Part shown: one piece after another, positions 48,757 through 60,564 of the stretch
Numbering within the stretch: the stretch's first letter is position 1
Layout: each line of letters starts with the position of its first letter
DNA from: Filosporella fistucella
Taxonomy: Eukaryota; Ascomycota; Leotiomycetes; Helotiales
Reading direction: 5' to 3'
Assembly (NCBI GenBank): GCA_030077755.1
Contig: JAQJZZ010000002.1
Coordinates: forward strand, 1,674,001-1,738,000
DNA length: 64,000 bases
The notes under the pieces: generated by a model
What the model was told of the DNA's origin: nothing
Databases searched by the model: none
What the model saw: only the letters and a program-made list of their open reading frames with translations
Program-made: the position numbers and the translations under genes

Positions 48757-51319
48757 TCACGCTCTCGTAAGGTTGGCAAAGATCGTGATCTTCTCCAACT
48801 CCGCATCTTGGCCGCTAGCTGACTTTGACCCCTTTGGCAAAGCAGCAATCAACTCAACCTCAATACGATTGAGTCCAGGTGCGAGTCGAGTCTCAAATAA
48901 TGGATGGCAATTGTCGACAGGATGACCAGGAATTAGCGGCTGAGCAGGTAACCGTGTTGTTCCGGAAGTGACGAAAAGCTTATATTGACCTTCAACAATG
49001 TGTGCTGCAATAGTGGGTTTTAGTTGTAGGTAGTAATGAGTTGGGGGAAGGGTGATGGTGATAGACTGCTGAGCCATGGTCGGAGATGGGGGAATATCCA
49101 TACGGAAGTGGCGTGAAAGGTTAAGGCCAGGGTGTGTAGCAAGACTAAGATTTGTGATCATAGCACCAGAAGCGTCTAGCAATGTTAGCAATGCTAGCAA
49201 TGTGCAATATAGACATCCATGGTATCATACCTTTACCAGGTTGTCTCCATTTTGAATCAAAACTCGGATTAACTTGATGTGGTGCCACATGGTTGAATGA
49301 CTGAGCGTATCCTCCCTGGGAATACGTGTTGCTGCCAGTAACACCAGGTGTGGATGGAGGTGCCATGCCAGAGAGACCAGGAGTCGAGACGGCTTGGCTG
49401 GAAGCGCGATAATTGTTTATAGGCTGTACGGCTGGGGAATTTCGAGCAACCTCTTCATTTTTCACAAGTCCGGGGTTGGATGTGGTAGGAGACTGAACAG
49501 AGGTAGACGAGCTTCGGGCACGCTCTAATTGCCCCAAGTTTGGAGCAGGAGTAGCAGAGGATTGAGAGCTGCCAAATGGGTTTCGGCGAGTGGTTCCATT
49601 AGCAGCTCCTCCAGATCCATTTGTGCCATTGGCTTGAGGCGCCGATTGAGGAGCAGGCGACGCTGCAGGGCTAGCTTTGCCTCCGAACTTAAGTGTAATC
49701 TTGCGTTCGCTTTCAGGCATCTTCAATTTGATCTTTGTACCAGTCGGCTCAGAAACAGCAGCCTTGGCTTGAGCAAGTTCCTTGTTAAAGAATTTCTATA
49801 TTCATCAGCGGTTGTCTCCTCAATCATCAAATTCTTGAACTGACCTGAAGCTCTCCAGCCAAGACGAAAATGGGGCTACCATCTTCATTATATTCGCGTG
49901 CATTCTTCCATATACGACTTGCCTCGTCTTCAAAAGTCGCCCAAGATTTGAAGTCAGAAATACCAGTAGCTTTCTTACCAGCTCCACCCTTGATTCGGTT
50001 TTGCAATGTAGATAAACTGACAGGGTTCTTGATTGCGCTGTAATAATCTCTCAATGACTTTGGAGGAAGGACGATGAATGGCTCGAAATGTGCAAAATCA
50101 TCCCTTCAATCATGTTAGCATATTTTCCACTTGAGACTGCAACACCCACGACTCAAACTCCTTTTTCCTGATCAAATCTTCAACAATCTTTTCCTGGGCT
50201 TGCTGAAAGGTAAGTTTTGTAAAACTAACATCTGCATATTGCCATTCTGACAAAGCAGGCGTGGTACTCGGCTTTCGATCTGGCGTATTCTTTGGAGGGC
50301 GACCACGACCAAGCTTTCTCTTCGCGGCGGGTGTAGGCTCTGCATCTGGATCCTCCTCACCATCTGCGTCCAAATCGCTTGTACCATCTAAGTGGGAGGA
50401 TTTAGGGGTTGGGGCAGCTTTCTTAGCCGACAAAGCTGCTATAGCTTTGGGAGGCAACGGGGTTCCTGGCAGAGGAGTCGGAAATGCAGAGTATCCGGGT
50501 GTTTTGTACGCAGGGTTGTGTTTGGTCATAAAGTTGCTCAAAGCTTTCCTCAGACGTTCAGAGTCTTCGTATATTTCCGAACCCTTCTCGTTGAACTCTT
50601 TGGCATTTGATATCATACGTTTGAAGTAACTTTCCAAGGTGGTGAGAGTAGGGAAATCGCCATGCTTCAACTTCTCCTCAATTGTGTCCAAAGCAATCGG
50701 CATCTGAATTACATCATAGTATTCCGGCAAATCTCGTTTGGAGGGTAGCTTGAGGAAAGCTGTTGCAATAAGGCGTCCGCTGTGGATTCGTTAGCATTGC
50801 ACATTTCAAAAATTGACGTATCGTTGCAGTGGGAGTATGCGTGCACTCAGAATAGGAATAATGCTGTTCGCAGTCTTGTGCCAGCCTTCCTTTGCACGAG
50901 GCTGTCTCTGATCCTGGAAGTGTCTGCATGTTGAATGATAGAACGAAATTGCTTACCTTTTATCTGCCGTTTGGCGGAATGTACTGACCAATTTCAGGCC
51001 CAGTTGGGTGGTTGTCTCGACAGTCTCCCCGGCAGAAAGGTCGACGGTTTCCTTGTTCACTGTCAGCCTTGCCGTCTTGAATGCTGCGGAGTCTCGAAGG
51101 ATGTGGTGCGGTGCAGTTCGTAAACCTTCGGCGCGGTTTCGAGTCCCTGCGACCATCGCCAACATCCAAAAAGCACAACCCGCATCGCGAACTTGCTCTA
51201 CTATGCGACTGCGACTGATATAGTTGAGAACTTACAGCTGCTGGCACCTTTCTCCTCTTTGCCGCACGATCATCCAATTCCTCTGCGGCTCCCCCACCGC
51301 TGGCTTTGCGCTTGTCCAT
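48757..51319 (-). CDS. RSC4: Tandem-bromodomain protein, RSC4-like
   Basis: Six exons (51319-51236, 51075-50957, 50779-50150, 50103-49845, 49795-49231 and 49175-48757) join in phase to 691 residues. A basic nuclear-type start (MDKRKASGG.., AAKRRKV) is followed by bromodomain 1 (about 50-150: FLKLPSKRDLPEYYDVIQMP, AKEFNEKGSEIY). Bromodomain 2 (about 270-370) has FIVLPPKSLRDYYSAIKNP and WKNAREYNEDGSPIF. Between them sits an AT-hook-like KRKLGRGRPPKN. The C-terminal region (ITLPPTHYYLQLKP, LAPGLNRIEVELIA) matches the RSC4 tail. In yeast Rsc4 reads acetylated histone H3 lysine 14 for the RSC remodeller. The second acceptor (attcaag) is atypical and the least certain boundary. Confidence 0.9.
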
Positions 51320-51484
51320 TGTGTCCTTTTCGTGGCTCGGTCGCGAAGTAGGGATGGAATTATTCTATCAAGGTGAATCTTCCAAGATAGAATGGTAATA
51401 CCTCAATGGCTGGATGTTGAATGGAGTGCGCAAACCCGACGCGATCGAATGCGCGTTAGGGAGAGGACTTTTGGTTGTTCCTGG

Positions 51485-51769
51485 TTATCCTTGTTGGGTT
51501 TGGGGAACAGAATCGCTTTGGAGTGAAGTCGGGAAACAATACAATTTCCGAGATGTAATTATTCTCGCGACAATGGTACTATTTCCTGTTCCAAAGAACA
51601 GCCTCACAAACTGAAAATTATGCACCGTCACTCTCTGGTGAATAATCTGCTTGATTCGATGGTCTGGCAGGTCATCGTGCGGCTTGACCTCTCCGTTCCA
51701 GTCGATCTCGACCTCGTCAGGGTTTGGATCACGTGCGGTTTTCACTAGTGTGGACGAGGCTACGGCCAC
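51485..51769 (-). CDS. Doubtful small ORF upstream of RSC4
   Basis: A 94-codon frame starts MAVASSTLVKTARDPNPDEV and has an acidic first half (EVEIDWNGEVKPHDDLPDHR) that looks protein-like, then less convincing sequence. No family, signal or span is recognised. The first 50 codons may be a real exon of a small gene with an unresolved intron, or part of the upstream region of RSC4. Confidence 0.3.
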   Translation of the reverse strand: MAVASSTLVKTARDPNPDEVEIDWNGEVKPHDDLPDHRIKQIIHQRVTVHNFQFVRLFFGTGNSTIVARIITSRKLYCFPTSLQSDSVPQTQQG

Positions 51770-52134
51770 CGAAATACGATTTGTTTACTTTCTTTCCAAC
51801 CAAACCCCCCACCCTCAATAATTTGATTCAATTCGCGCCGCATTGCTTTTGATACTTTCCACGACTGCTCATTCCTTCAAACTTGCCCTTTTCTCTTCCT
51901 GATACGAGACCACGAGGACCTAACGAACGAACTCCTGCACAAACCCTTCACGCTCGATATCTGCACACACTCGCTTTCGCAGACTATTTCCCTTCTATTT
52001 TGACTGGTTGGGTTTGTCTTGCGCGAAGTCTCACATCTTGTGTTGAATTCTTTGTCGCGTGCAACCCCGCTATCTAGCAGCCGTCCTCTGACCTCGGGAA
52101 AAACAACCCAACATATCCACAAACAGCAGGCAAG
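51770..52134. other. CKS1 leader and promoter
   Basis: C/T-rich sequence before CKS1. The short open frame 51883-52077 in it has no features. No gene supported. Confidence 0.4.
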
Positions 52135-52655
52135 ATGTCCGATCTTGATTATTCCAGAAGGAACAAAGTCCCAAGACCTTTGAGCGACTCCGAGAAGGCT
52201 CGCCTGGAGGAATTCATTGACTCGATCCATTACTCTGCCAGGTATGCTACGGTGTCTTTCCCGGGCAATTACCAACTATAATCTAAACAATAAAAAATTG
52301 ACAAATTGACCAGATACTCTGATGATGAATACGAATACCGACATGTGCAGATCCCCAAAAACATGCTAAAGGCAATTCCGAAAGACTACCATGACCCATC
52401 AAAAGGTACACTGAAGTTGTTGTGGGAGGAAGAGTGGAGAGCTTTGGGTATCACACAGGTCTGTAGATCCGGTTGTGGTTCATCTTAGGGACATACTGAT
52501 GGGATTTACTGCAGAGTCTTGGTTGGGAGCACTATGAAGTCCACGAGCCTGAACCACACATCCTCCTCTTCAAGTGAGTATAGACATTCAGAATGACCCT
52601 TCTTGTACTAACGGACAGTAGGCGACCCCTCAATTACGTTCCTCCAAGCCAATAG
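52135..52655 (+). CDS. CKS1: Cyclin-dependent kinase regulatory subunit
   Basis: Four exons (52135-52241, 52314-52458, 52515-52573 and 52622-52655) give 114 residues. The CKS fold is complete: [20 protein letters not shown] (about 31-50), the substrate phosphate-binding arginine/serine residues, and the beta-hinge [20 protein letters not shown] (about 89-108). CKS proteins dock on the Cdc28/Cdk1 kinase and direct it to multiply phosphorylated substrates and to SCF-mediated degradation. The protein lacks the polyglutamine tail of budding yeast. All introns are GT-AG and in phase. Nothing unusual. Confidence 0.95.
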
Positions 52656-53689
52656 ACGAAATAATGATGATTGATTTGCTCATGAAGTTGATTTGAATTT
52701 GGCCGTCTTTTGATGCAGCGCGAAAAATCTTTCAGACAATGGCGTATGCTCTGATGATGTTACGTCTCATGTCTCTCAATACTACACATTTCATGGCCTT
52801 ACATGAAATTCCTTTTCTATGTTTAGATTAGGGTGATGGGACATTGTCTCTTTTTTTTAAGATTTCCTGGGTCTCTATGGTTTTTTAATAATGGTTTGGT
52901 GAAGACGTGGCACTGATTGTACGATATGGATACCGCGGGTGAGGAAATGGAAATTCTTTACCCTCCACACTACTCGAATATGGTCCGATAATCAGATAAC
53001 GAAATTCGTGAGAGTGAAACAAAAATGCCAAGGTGGAGAAATATTAGGCCTCCTCCAAGCGTTTACACGTTCCAAACATATTGCATCTCGAGCCTAAATA
53101 TGGCGGGAGCCGACTGCCCGTAGGAGTTTGGATCAGCATGTATCTGAATTTCCTATATGAGCTTCTGCAAAATTCTAGTGATTTGAGCAACGCTGCAAAG
53201 ATGGAGGGTATGAGGCTGAAGATAGGTAAATCACGTTTCTCCGCAATCAGTTAAATGCACAGCCCTGGTTTTCTAAATCGAGCTTTGCCGGAATCCAGGA
53301 ACAGAAACTTGCGCCAAGCTTTGTGGCACAAGGTGGCGTGAATTCTGACGTTAGGTTGAATTGTAATCGAACCACCCCAAGTTGTTGCCAGATAACCTTC
53401 CCCCATATGCTTTACAATCAATACCATGTACAAAACCCGCGCCTCCCATACTTTGTCCAACTCTCAAACATAATCCTTTGTTGAGATTGGCATATGGTTT
53501 CTTCTTGCAAATTCTTTAGACTGCACATAGACAAATTCATGCTTCAATAGCAGCCATTTCTTTCAACAATTGCACATTATCGGCATTAAGCCCCACCACC
53601 TCTACGCTAACTCCTGCTACACTCCCTCTACAGGGTAAATTGAACGGAATAATAAGGATAATAAAGGACCTGGTGTCCTTGTGACAACT
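52656..53689. other. Intergenic before ERO1
   Basis: No gene supported. The minus-strand frame 53251-53460 has no features. I did not identify a clear unfolded-protein-response element for ERO1. Confidence 0.4.
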
Positions 53690-55618
53690 ATGAAGAGCGC
53701 CTCTCGAATCTTTTATCTGGCAGTATTCGCCTTACTTGGAACTTCCCACGCTGCAGATTCCAAAAGTGCGTCAAAGGCCAGGCCATCTAGTCCAGATGTT
53801 TGCGCGGTATGCACTTCTTCTTTTCTATCAGGCATATTTGTCTAATGCCTCTATTCAGATTTCTCCAAAAGCAATCGTCTCAGATGCTTGCGCCTCCTAC
53901 TCTGATCTCGATGATCTCAACTCAAAATTACAACCTTCGCTTGTCGACATAACAAGGAACACCGATTTCTTTGCATATTATCGTTTGAACTTGTTCGGGA
54001 AAGAATGTCCATTCTGGAACGATGAGAATGGCATGTGTGGAAACATTGCCTGCGCAGTAAATACTTTGGACAATGAGGAGGATATTCCACCGGTATGGAG
54101 GGCAGAAGAATTGGGTAAATTGGAAGGGCCAAAAGCCGGACATCCCGGGAAAAAGCTACAAGAGGAGCGCGGCCCAGAAAAGCCATTACAGGGAATGCTA
54201 GGTGAAGACGTCGGAGAGAGCTGCGTGGTTGAGTACGATGATGAATGTGACGAGCGGGACTATTGTGTCCCGGAAGATGAAGGTGCTGGATCGAAAGGCG
54301 ACTATGTGAGCTTGGTAGACAATCCGGAGAGGTTTACAGGATACGCTGGAGAAGGCACCAAGCAGGTTTGGGATGCCATCTACAGGGAAAACTGTTTCTC
54401 GAAGTCATCCTTTCCGAAATCAGCTTCTCTAGGAAGCTCGCCATTCTCTCAACGTGGACCAGCTGCCGATGAACTCAAATCAGTAATTCGAGGACATGGC
54501 CTTCAACAGGCTCTTGAAGAACATCAGAAGCATACACCAAACACACCATTCGTTACAGAGACAGGTCTTGAACATGAAGACGAATGTCTTGAGAAGCGTG
54601 TATTTTACCGAGTAGTATCGGGGATGCACACATCGATCAGTACACATCTCTGCTGGGAATATTTGAACCAAACTACTGGCGAGTGGGGTCCGAATCTCCA
54701 GTGTTACAAGGATCGACTACACAATTTCCCTGACCGGGTATCCAACCTCTACTTCAATTATGCTTTGGTCCTGAGAGCTGTTACGAAGCTCGGCCCATAT
54801 TTGAAAGATTATACGTTCTGTTCAGGAGACCCAGTACAGGATCGCATTACAAAAGCAAAGGTGCAAGGATTGACTTCAAAAGCTGGGGAAGCGCCTCAAA
54901 TATTTGACGAGAGTCTAATGTTCGTCAATGGAGAAGGCCCAAGCTTGAAAGAGGACTTCCGCAATAGATTCCGAAATGTTAGTCGTATCATGGACTGTGT
55001 AGGCTGCGACAAATGCCGCCTCTGGGGTAAATTACAAACAGCTGGTTACGGAGCCGCTCTCAAGGTCCTCTTTGAATTTGATAACAACTCAGAGGATATT
55101 CCTATGCTGAAGAGGACAGAACTTGTTGCTCTTTTCAACACTCTCGCCAGGATCTCCAGCTCGCTCGAAGGGGTTCATAAGTTTAGACTGATGGTTGAGG
55201 CAGAACAAGCGGAAGCTGAGCCCAAGGAGAAAACCTTCCCGGACCGGGTCACTAAGCCGCATCATGTCATACCAAACAAAGACTTCAAAGAAACAGAGCC
55301 GGTGGATGATGGAACTTCCGAATTCGATCCAAATGAATTCAAAAGGCTACCTTTACCAGACAACGCGACCGTAACAGAAATATTCAACTCTGAGATTGAG
55401 CTCGTATGGAAAGTCACTAAATATGTTGTCAAGGGGTGGATAAACTTCCCATTCAAAGCGTAAGGCAGACGAAATTACCTACTATCTTCTCAGACTAACA
55501 TGTCTTCAGGTGGGAGATTTTTACCTACGAAACGAAACGAGCTTTCGATAGATTTGTTGGATTACCAGTCCAGCCTAGAAAATGGCAGTTCAACAGACCA
55601 AAGCTGGATGAGCTCTGA
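53690..55618 (+). CDS. ERO1: ER oxidoreductin 1
   Basis: Three exons (53690-53806, 53859-55459 and 55510-55618) give 608 residues. A signal peptide (MKSASRIFYLAVFALLGTSHA) directs it to the ER lumen. The shuttle cysteine pair appears as MCGNIACAV (CxxxxC, about 107-115) after ECPFWNDENG. The active-site pair near FAD is VGCDKCRLWGKL (about 426-437), preceded by FRNVSRIMDC. Ero1 oxidises protein disulfide isomerase and passes electrons to oxygen. A substrate loop with GMHTSISTHLCWEYL matches the family. The C-terminal extension after the core (GWINFPFKA, then TKRAFDRF) is typical of filamentous fungi. No missing catalytic cysteine. In yeast it is induced by unfolded proteins. Confidence 0.95.
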
Positions 55619-56293
55619 GTTTGTTGATAGGTCAGTGGAGGTCTTTTAGGGTATTTGCATTAGCGTTTGGAGTTTTGTAGGTTATATTATTTCTACTGAG
55701 GGGTATCTTATCAGTTCTTAAAAATTGCATCATAGCGTGGCATTTAGATCCGTATGCTAGAAAAAATGGCATGTTTTATTATCTCGTATAGTTGTTGATC
55801 CCGCTATCGGAATGAAAAACTCTATTTGCCATTTTCACATCTGTCTCAATGCTTCCAGTCTTTTCAGTAAAATTTCGCAATAATTTCGTGCGTACGCAAG
55901 TTCCACAGACAATCCCTTACTATTCCCAATCCCAGAAATTTGCGCATAAATACTCCTTCCTACCAATGGCATTTGACAATGGGTTGGGATTGTTATGCTA
56001 CTTCGCTTTTCATTCATTTTTCTCGACTTATCTCAAGAGTGAAGCTGCGAATCATTATACGCAAGGTCAATCTGTTCCTTCCATATGAGTTCTCAGAGCA
56101 TAGCTGCTGACGCTCTACCATTCCTTCCCCCATTTCCCCTGCCACTCAAGGGCTTTCCTTGACTAACTTCAACTTTTTTGAATTTCGTTGCCAGCCTTTT
56201 TATCCACCTCTCACATGTGGATTACGAACGCAAGTTTCTCAATAATATCGACACAATTGCTTCCGTTCTACCTGCAGCTCTTGGTGTTCGTCA
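55619..56293. other. Intergenic
   Basis: 3' region of ERO1 and sequence before the esterase fragment. Nothing recognised. Confidence 0.4.
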
Positions 56294-56655
56294 ATGATGA
56301 AACTTAAACACCTCTACGTTGTCTCTGCGCTGCTGGTAAGGTTCAGCAGCGCAACTAACTACGTTGGCTCTCGAGACGCGGATCTAGGAGTTGATATGTT
56401 CATCGGCATTCCCTACGCTCAACCTCCCGTGGGTGCTGGCCGTCTTCAACCACCCTCCCAATCTTCCATGACCTTGGTATTCTGGATGTGTCCAAGCCTA
56501 CAAGCAATCAATGCATCCAGCTTCGTGCAGGTCGTGCTCCGGTCAATGGCTCCGAAGATTGTTTGACTCTTGATATTGTTCGACCGTCTCAAAGTTTTTC
56601 TCCAGGATCCAGACGAGATAAACCACTCCTGCCTGTTTATGTTTTCATTCATGGG
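56294..56655 (+). pseudogene. Frameshifted 5' fragment of a type B carboxylesterase
   Basis: A signal-peptide-like start (MMKLKHLYVVSALLVRFSSA) leads into VDMFIGIPYAQPPVGAGRLQ, the conserved N-terminal motif of carboxylesterases and lipases. The frame then shifts by one base near 56462-56470, after which FHDLGILDVSKPTSNQCIQL and NGSEDCLTLDIVRP (the SEDCL motif) are read in another frame, ending at YVFIHG. The rest of the family (about 400 residues with the catalytic Ser, Glu and His) is absent; a CT-rich tract starts right after. It is therefore a broken, truncated gene. The family hydrolyses esters outside the cell. Confidence 0.8.
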
Positions 56656-57547
56656 TACGCAGTCTCTCTCCTCTCTCTCTCTCTCCCTCTCTCCCTCTAA
56701 GTTTCGAATGCTGGCTCATTGTTAAGTGTTTCATCCTGAGCGGGACACGGTCGACCAGACTGTGTGCTCGTTCCTCCAATCCAAGAACTTGGAATTCTTG
56801 CATTGATTATTCTAAACTCCTGCGACGACAGTGAAGGCGCAGATTTTGATGAAATACTCTTTTTGAGGGAAACTGAGCTGAGCGATTTTGGTCCCACGTA
56901 CACACCCGCAGTTATCATTCCAACTTTTGGAATCAGATATGAATCAGATCATGGCACAACGAAGAGACACATTTTTTTTTTTTTAGAATCGGTGTAGAGT
57001 CATGAAAATGAAAACAATTGCAACAAACCTTATTTCACATGGACCAAAATATATAATTCATGTTTTGGTCCCCTAAGCAGGTAAGAATGGGTAGTCGGGT
57101 CGAACACATATCTATTATACACTCCTTATACATGCAATCTTGGAGCTGCTTTTGGCCCTCTGCCGTTGCACAATTATCTACACTTTTTCTCTTAAGTCAT
57201 TTCGAACATTCACAGGACCTGAAAGTCTAAATCTTCAGTTGTACAATGTCTGGTTCCTGCATACGCTCCTGCTCTTTAGCAATTCAAAACCTTGATCATA
57301 TCAGATGGGCAGCATCTTCAAGATGGAGCAGATATCCTGTGGATCAACACGTTGAGCCGTTTGATAGAAGTGAAGTATTTGAGCTCGTAATGCACGAAAT
57401 TCATTTGTTGTTACAATTCTATGTATAAAATATCATGTTTACTTCAATAGCCACGCTTGCCTCATAATTAGTTTTTCATTCCGCCAGTCCTCTTATAAAA
57501 AACACACTTAATTCCTTCCCACAAAACCATCACTCATCTCAAACACC
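56656..57547. other. Intergenic with CT microsatellite
   Basis: Begins with a (CT)n-rich tract at 56662-56698, just where the esterase homology ends, and includes a run of 13 T near 56972. Open frames here (56764-56997 plus, 56697-56918 minus) show no family. Confidence 0.5.
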
Positions 57548-59449
57548 TCAACTTGTCTCCCTCCCCAGCCCCTCTTTATACCTACTTAAAGCTCTATCTC
57601 TACAAGCCTTATGCTCCACAATTCTCTCCGGATATCCCTTCTTCTTCGCTTCCTTCCCCTCCCCTCTAGCATACGGCTCATGTATCGCCATTCCCTTTAC
57701 CCCCTCCAATTCCGGGATCCATTTCCTTATATATTCGCCTTCCTTATCGAATTTCTCGCTCTGAAGTAGGGGGTTAAAGATGCGGAAATAGGGTTGAGGG
57801 TCAACGCCCGTGGAAGCACAGAAGCCCCAGCCGCCGTTGTTGGAGGCGAAATCGCCGTCGATGAGGTGGAGCATAAAGTATTGTTCGCCGAGACGCCAGT
57901 CGAGGAGGAGATGTTTGGCGAGGAAGGAACCGACTATCATTCTGCATCGGTTGTGCATATATCCGCAGTGATTTAGTTGACGCATTGCGGCGTCGACGAT
58001 GGGATAGCCTGTTTTGCCTTCGCACCAGGCTTTGAAATGTTCATCGTTGTATTCCCAGTCTATATTTGTGTATTCTGGTTTGAAAGGTTTGTTCATACAA
58101 ACGTATGGCCAGTGAGCTAGGACGTGCTTGTAGAAATCTCGCCAGGCAACTTCGGAGATCCAGGTTTGAATGCCTTGGTTGCCGCCATCGAGGTTCTTAG
58201 TTGTGTTGTGGTCCCGGGCTGTGCGGACGGCGGTTCTGGCGCTGAGGGTGCCGGATGCGAAATGTACTGAGAGGGATGAAGTTGCTGCCATCGCTGGTAG
58301 ATTACGAACATCTGCATATTTCGAGATTCTTTCTGAGCAGTACTTTTCCAAACGAGAATGAGCTTCCCCTTCTCCTGCTGGCCACATGGAACGGAAACGC
58401 TTCTTTTCTTCTGCTGTCAATTTCTTGTTCTCTGGAGCGTCTGGTATCGAAGATTCGAAGAGGTGTTTAAACTTTTGTCTTGCAGACTTGGGATTCTGAC
58501 TTGGTGCGTCGTGGAGATCGATGACTTCCGGATGTCGGTGAATGTAGGCAACCCATGCTCTAAACCAAGGACTGTAGACTGAATACTGCTTCCCACTTCC
58601 ACTAGCCAGTTCACCAGGACTGACGACACAAGTATCTGGCACAACGTCCATAGCAATATTATGCTTCAAACACTGCTTTACCATCTTAGCTTCCCTCCTC
58701 AATTCATCAACCTCATACTCCATGTTAGCAAACAAATGACTTGCACCCCACTCCTCCAACAAATCAAATATCCGTCCCGGAAGATTCCTCCTCTTCTCCA
58801 CAGTCTCAACATACAGCGGAATATCCAGCTTCGCCAAATCCTCTTTCAACACCTCCAATGTCCGGAGTATAAAATCCACTCTAACGGGAGCCGTCAAATG
58901 CGCCTCAAAGTCCTGCGGACTAATCATATACAATCCAATAAGCGGCACACCTTTACTCTTCGCCTTCTCACTCGCAAGATGCAGCGCATTATTATCCTTC
59001 GTCCTCAAATCGCATTTGAACCAATGCACAATCGCATCTCTAACGCCAATCTTTTCCCTGTCTCCCTTCGTCTCCTCAAGCGCATTTTTTAGATCTTTAA
59101 CAGGTCTTAGCAATTCATCATTGTTATATGCTAATGCGCGCGTATTCGACATCTCATGGGGATAGTATTTTCGCAGCACAATGCCACTTTCCTCTGCTTC
59201 TTGCGCTTTCGCGTGCGGTTCGCGCAGGGAATCGTTTCCTAATTTTGCTTTCTTAGAGGTAGGGTTTGGGCCTTCTGTAGCCTTTCGTTTTCCGTTCGTA
59301 GCGGCTTTTTTGGGAGGCATGTTGAAATTTGGCGTTGCCGCAAAAGCTCTCTTCCAGAAGGTAGGTCGAGGAAATGGAATTGGTGTTTTGAGGAAGACAG
59401 ACAGAATCAGAACTGTGTTTTTGGATGCAGAGCGGAGGAGAAACATCAA
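57548..59449 (-). CDS. PHR1: Class I CPD photolyase
   Basis: An intronless frame of 633 residues. The N-terminus has a mitochondrial-type leader (MMFLLRSASKNTVLILSVFL) followed at residue 44 by a second methionine (MPPKKAATNGKRKATEGPNP) that begins a nuclear-type basic stretch, so two start sites could send it to both organelles. The photolyase alpha/beta domain (IVHWFKCDLRTKDNNALHLA, about 141-160) binds the antenna. The FAD domain has TGYPIVDAAMRQL, HNRCRMIVGSFLAKHLLLDW, DGDFASNNGGWGFCASTGVD and PYFRIFNP. It repairs cyclobutane pyrimidine dimers with blue light. The tryptophan/asparagine set fits a repair enzyme rather than a plain cryptochrome. Confidence 0.95.
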   Translation of the reverse strand: MMFLLRSASKNTVLILSVFLKTPIPFPRPTFWKRAFAATPNFNMPPKKAATNGKRKATEGPNPTSKKAKLGNDSLREPHAKAQEAEESGIVLRKYYPHEMSNTRALAYNNDELLRPVKDLKNALEETKGDREKIGVRDAIVHWFKCDLRTKDNNALHLASEKAKSKGVPLIGLYMISPQDFEAHLTAPVRVDFILRTLEVLKEDLAKLDIPLYVETVEKRRNLPGRIFDLLEEWGASHLFANMEYEVDELRREAKMVKQCLKHNIAMDVVPDTCVVSPGELASGSGKQYSVYSPWFRAWVAYIHRHPEVIDLHDAPSQNPKSARQKFKHLFESSIPDAPENKKLTAEEKKRFRSMWPAGEGEAHSRLEKYCSERISKYADVRNLPAMAATSSLSVHFASGTLSARTAVRTARDHNTTKNLDGGNQGIQTWISEVAWRDFYKHVLAHWPYVCMNKPFKPEYTNIDWEYNDEHFKAWCEGKTGYPIVDAAMRQLNHCGYMHNRCRMIVGSFLAKHLLLDWRLGEQYFMLHLIDGDFASNNGGWGFCASTGVDPQPYFRIFNPLLQSEKFDKEGEYIRKWIPELEGVKGMAIHEPYARGEGKEAKKKGYPERIVEHKACRDRALSRYKEGLGRETS

Positions 59450-60564
59450 TTGGTGTTTTTGGCAGTGGGGATGTTGTTTTCAAAAGAACGCGTTGATCGG
59501 GAGAGAAGAGAGTCGTAGACGTCATGGTTGATTGGGCAGGGGTAGCTCTGTTAGCTCCGATTCTAGCGTCGATCTCTTTCCACCCGCATAAAGGTACCGA
59601 GGTTGAAGATTGCCCGGACAGGAAAGGATACATAGGTACTTACCTAGGCCATCTATCTAGAAGGGAATAATCGTTGGTTTCCGATTTACGGATATATCCC
59701 GCTCTGTGTCTTTTCTTCTTATCGTTGGGTAAGTACCATACTCGAAAGGTAGATCTAGCCACACTAACATCCTCGACAGCCACTCGTAGAATTTAGAAGG
59801 CTCTCTCAAACTACTCAGAAGAGATTCTACATAGGAAGTGTGACTTGTCGCAAGTATGATCAACCCAAGCACTAATCTGGCTGGATCCTCCCACTTCAAC
59901 ATGCAGCGTAGATCTGGAAAGACCTCACCTCATCCTACCGAGTCTAAGATCCCTTCTTTCAAGACATGATCACATATTATTTTGGGGTAAGTCTCGAGAG
60001 CGCGAGGACATTTGTAGTATTTCACATTGAACATTAAGCTCGATTGTAGCCTATCCAACATACTCTATCCACCCCACTCGTCTTCTCCCTTCTCTGAATA
60101 TTCCTCCTCCAAAACAAACCTACCAATATCCATACCACCAAGCACCAGCCTATGCAAAACCCATCTTGTTCAATCAGCCCACTCCGTCCAACCAGTACAA
60201 ATACAAAACAATGAGACCTTTTTCAAGATAAAAAGTCGCGAAACGTAAAACCAGAAGAAATAAAAACGCCACGTAAATGCAACGCACCCTTCTATGCCCC
60301 CTTTTCAAATCGTACTCGGCCACAATGCTTGGGTATCATCCTCCACTATTCACCCAATTGTTTGACCACCTCGCTCTTCTATATACATACATGATGGATA
60401 GAACGCCGTATGAACGCCAAGTAACGGGGTGCTGCTTGTGGTAAGGACAGTGTGTGTAGTTTGACGACGAAGAAATAAATGTAGACAGTTTTCCAGTGTC
60501 TTGTGTGTTCGTACGCGAAAATCAATCACAGAGAGTGTTAGCTAGCAGGTGAGTGACATGACAA
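59450..60564. other. Intergenic; photolyase promoter and LicD 3' region
   Basis: No gene supported. An inverted repeat, TAGGTACTTACCTAGG, sits at 59633-59648 about 190 bases upstream of the photolyase start. The open frame 59657-59902 has no features. Confidence 0.45.
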
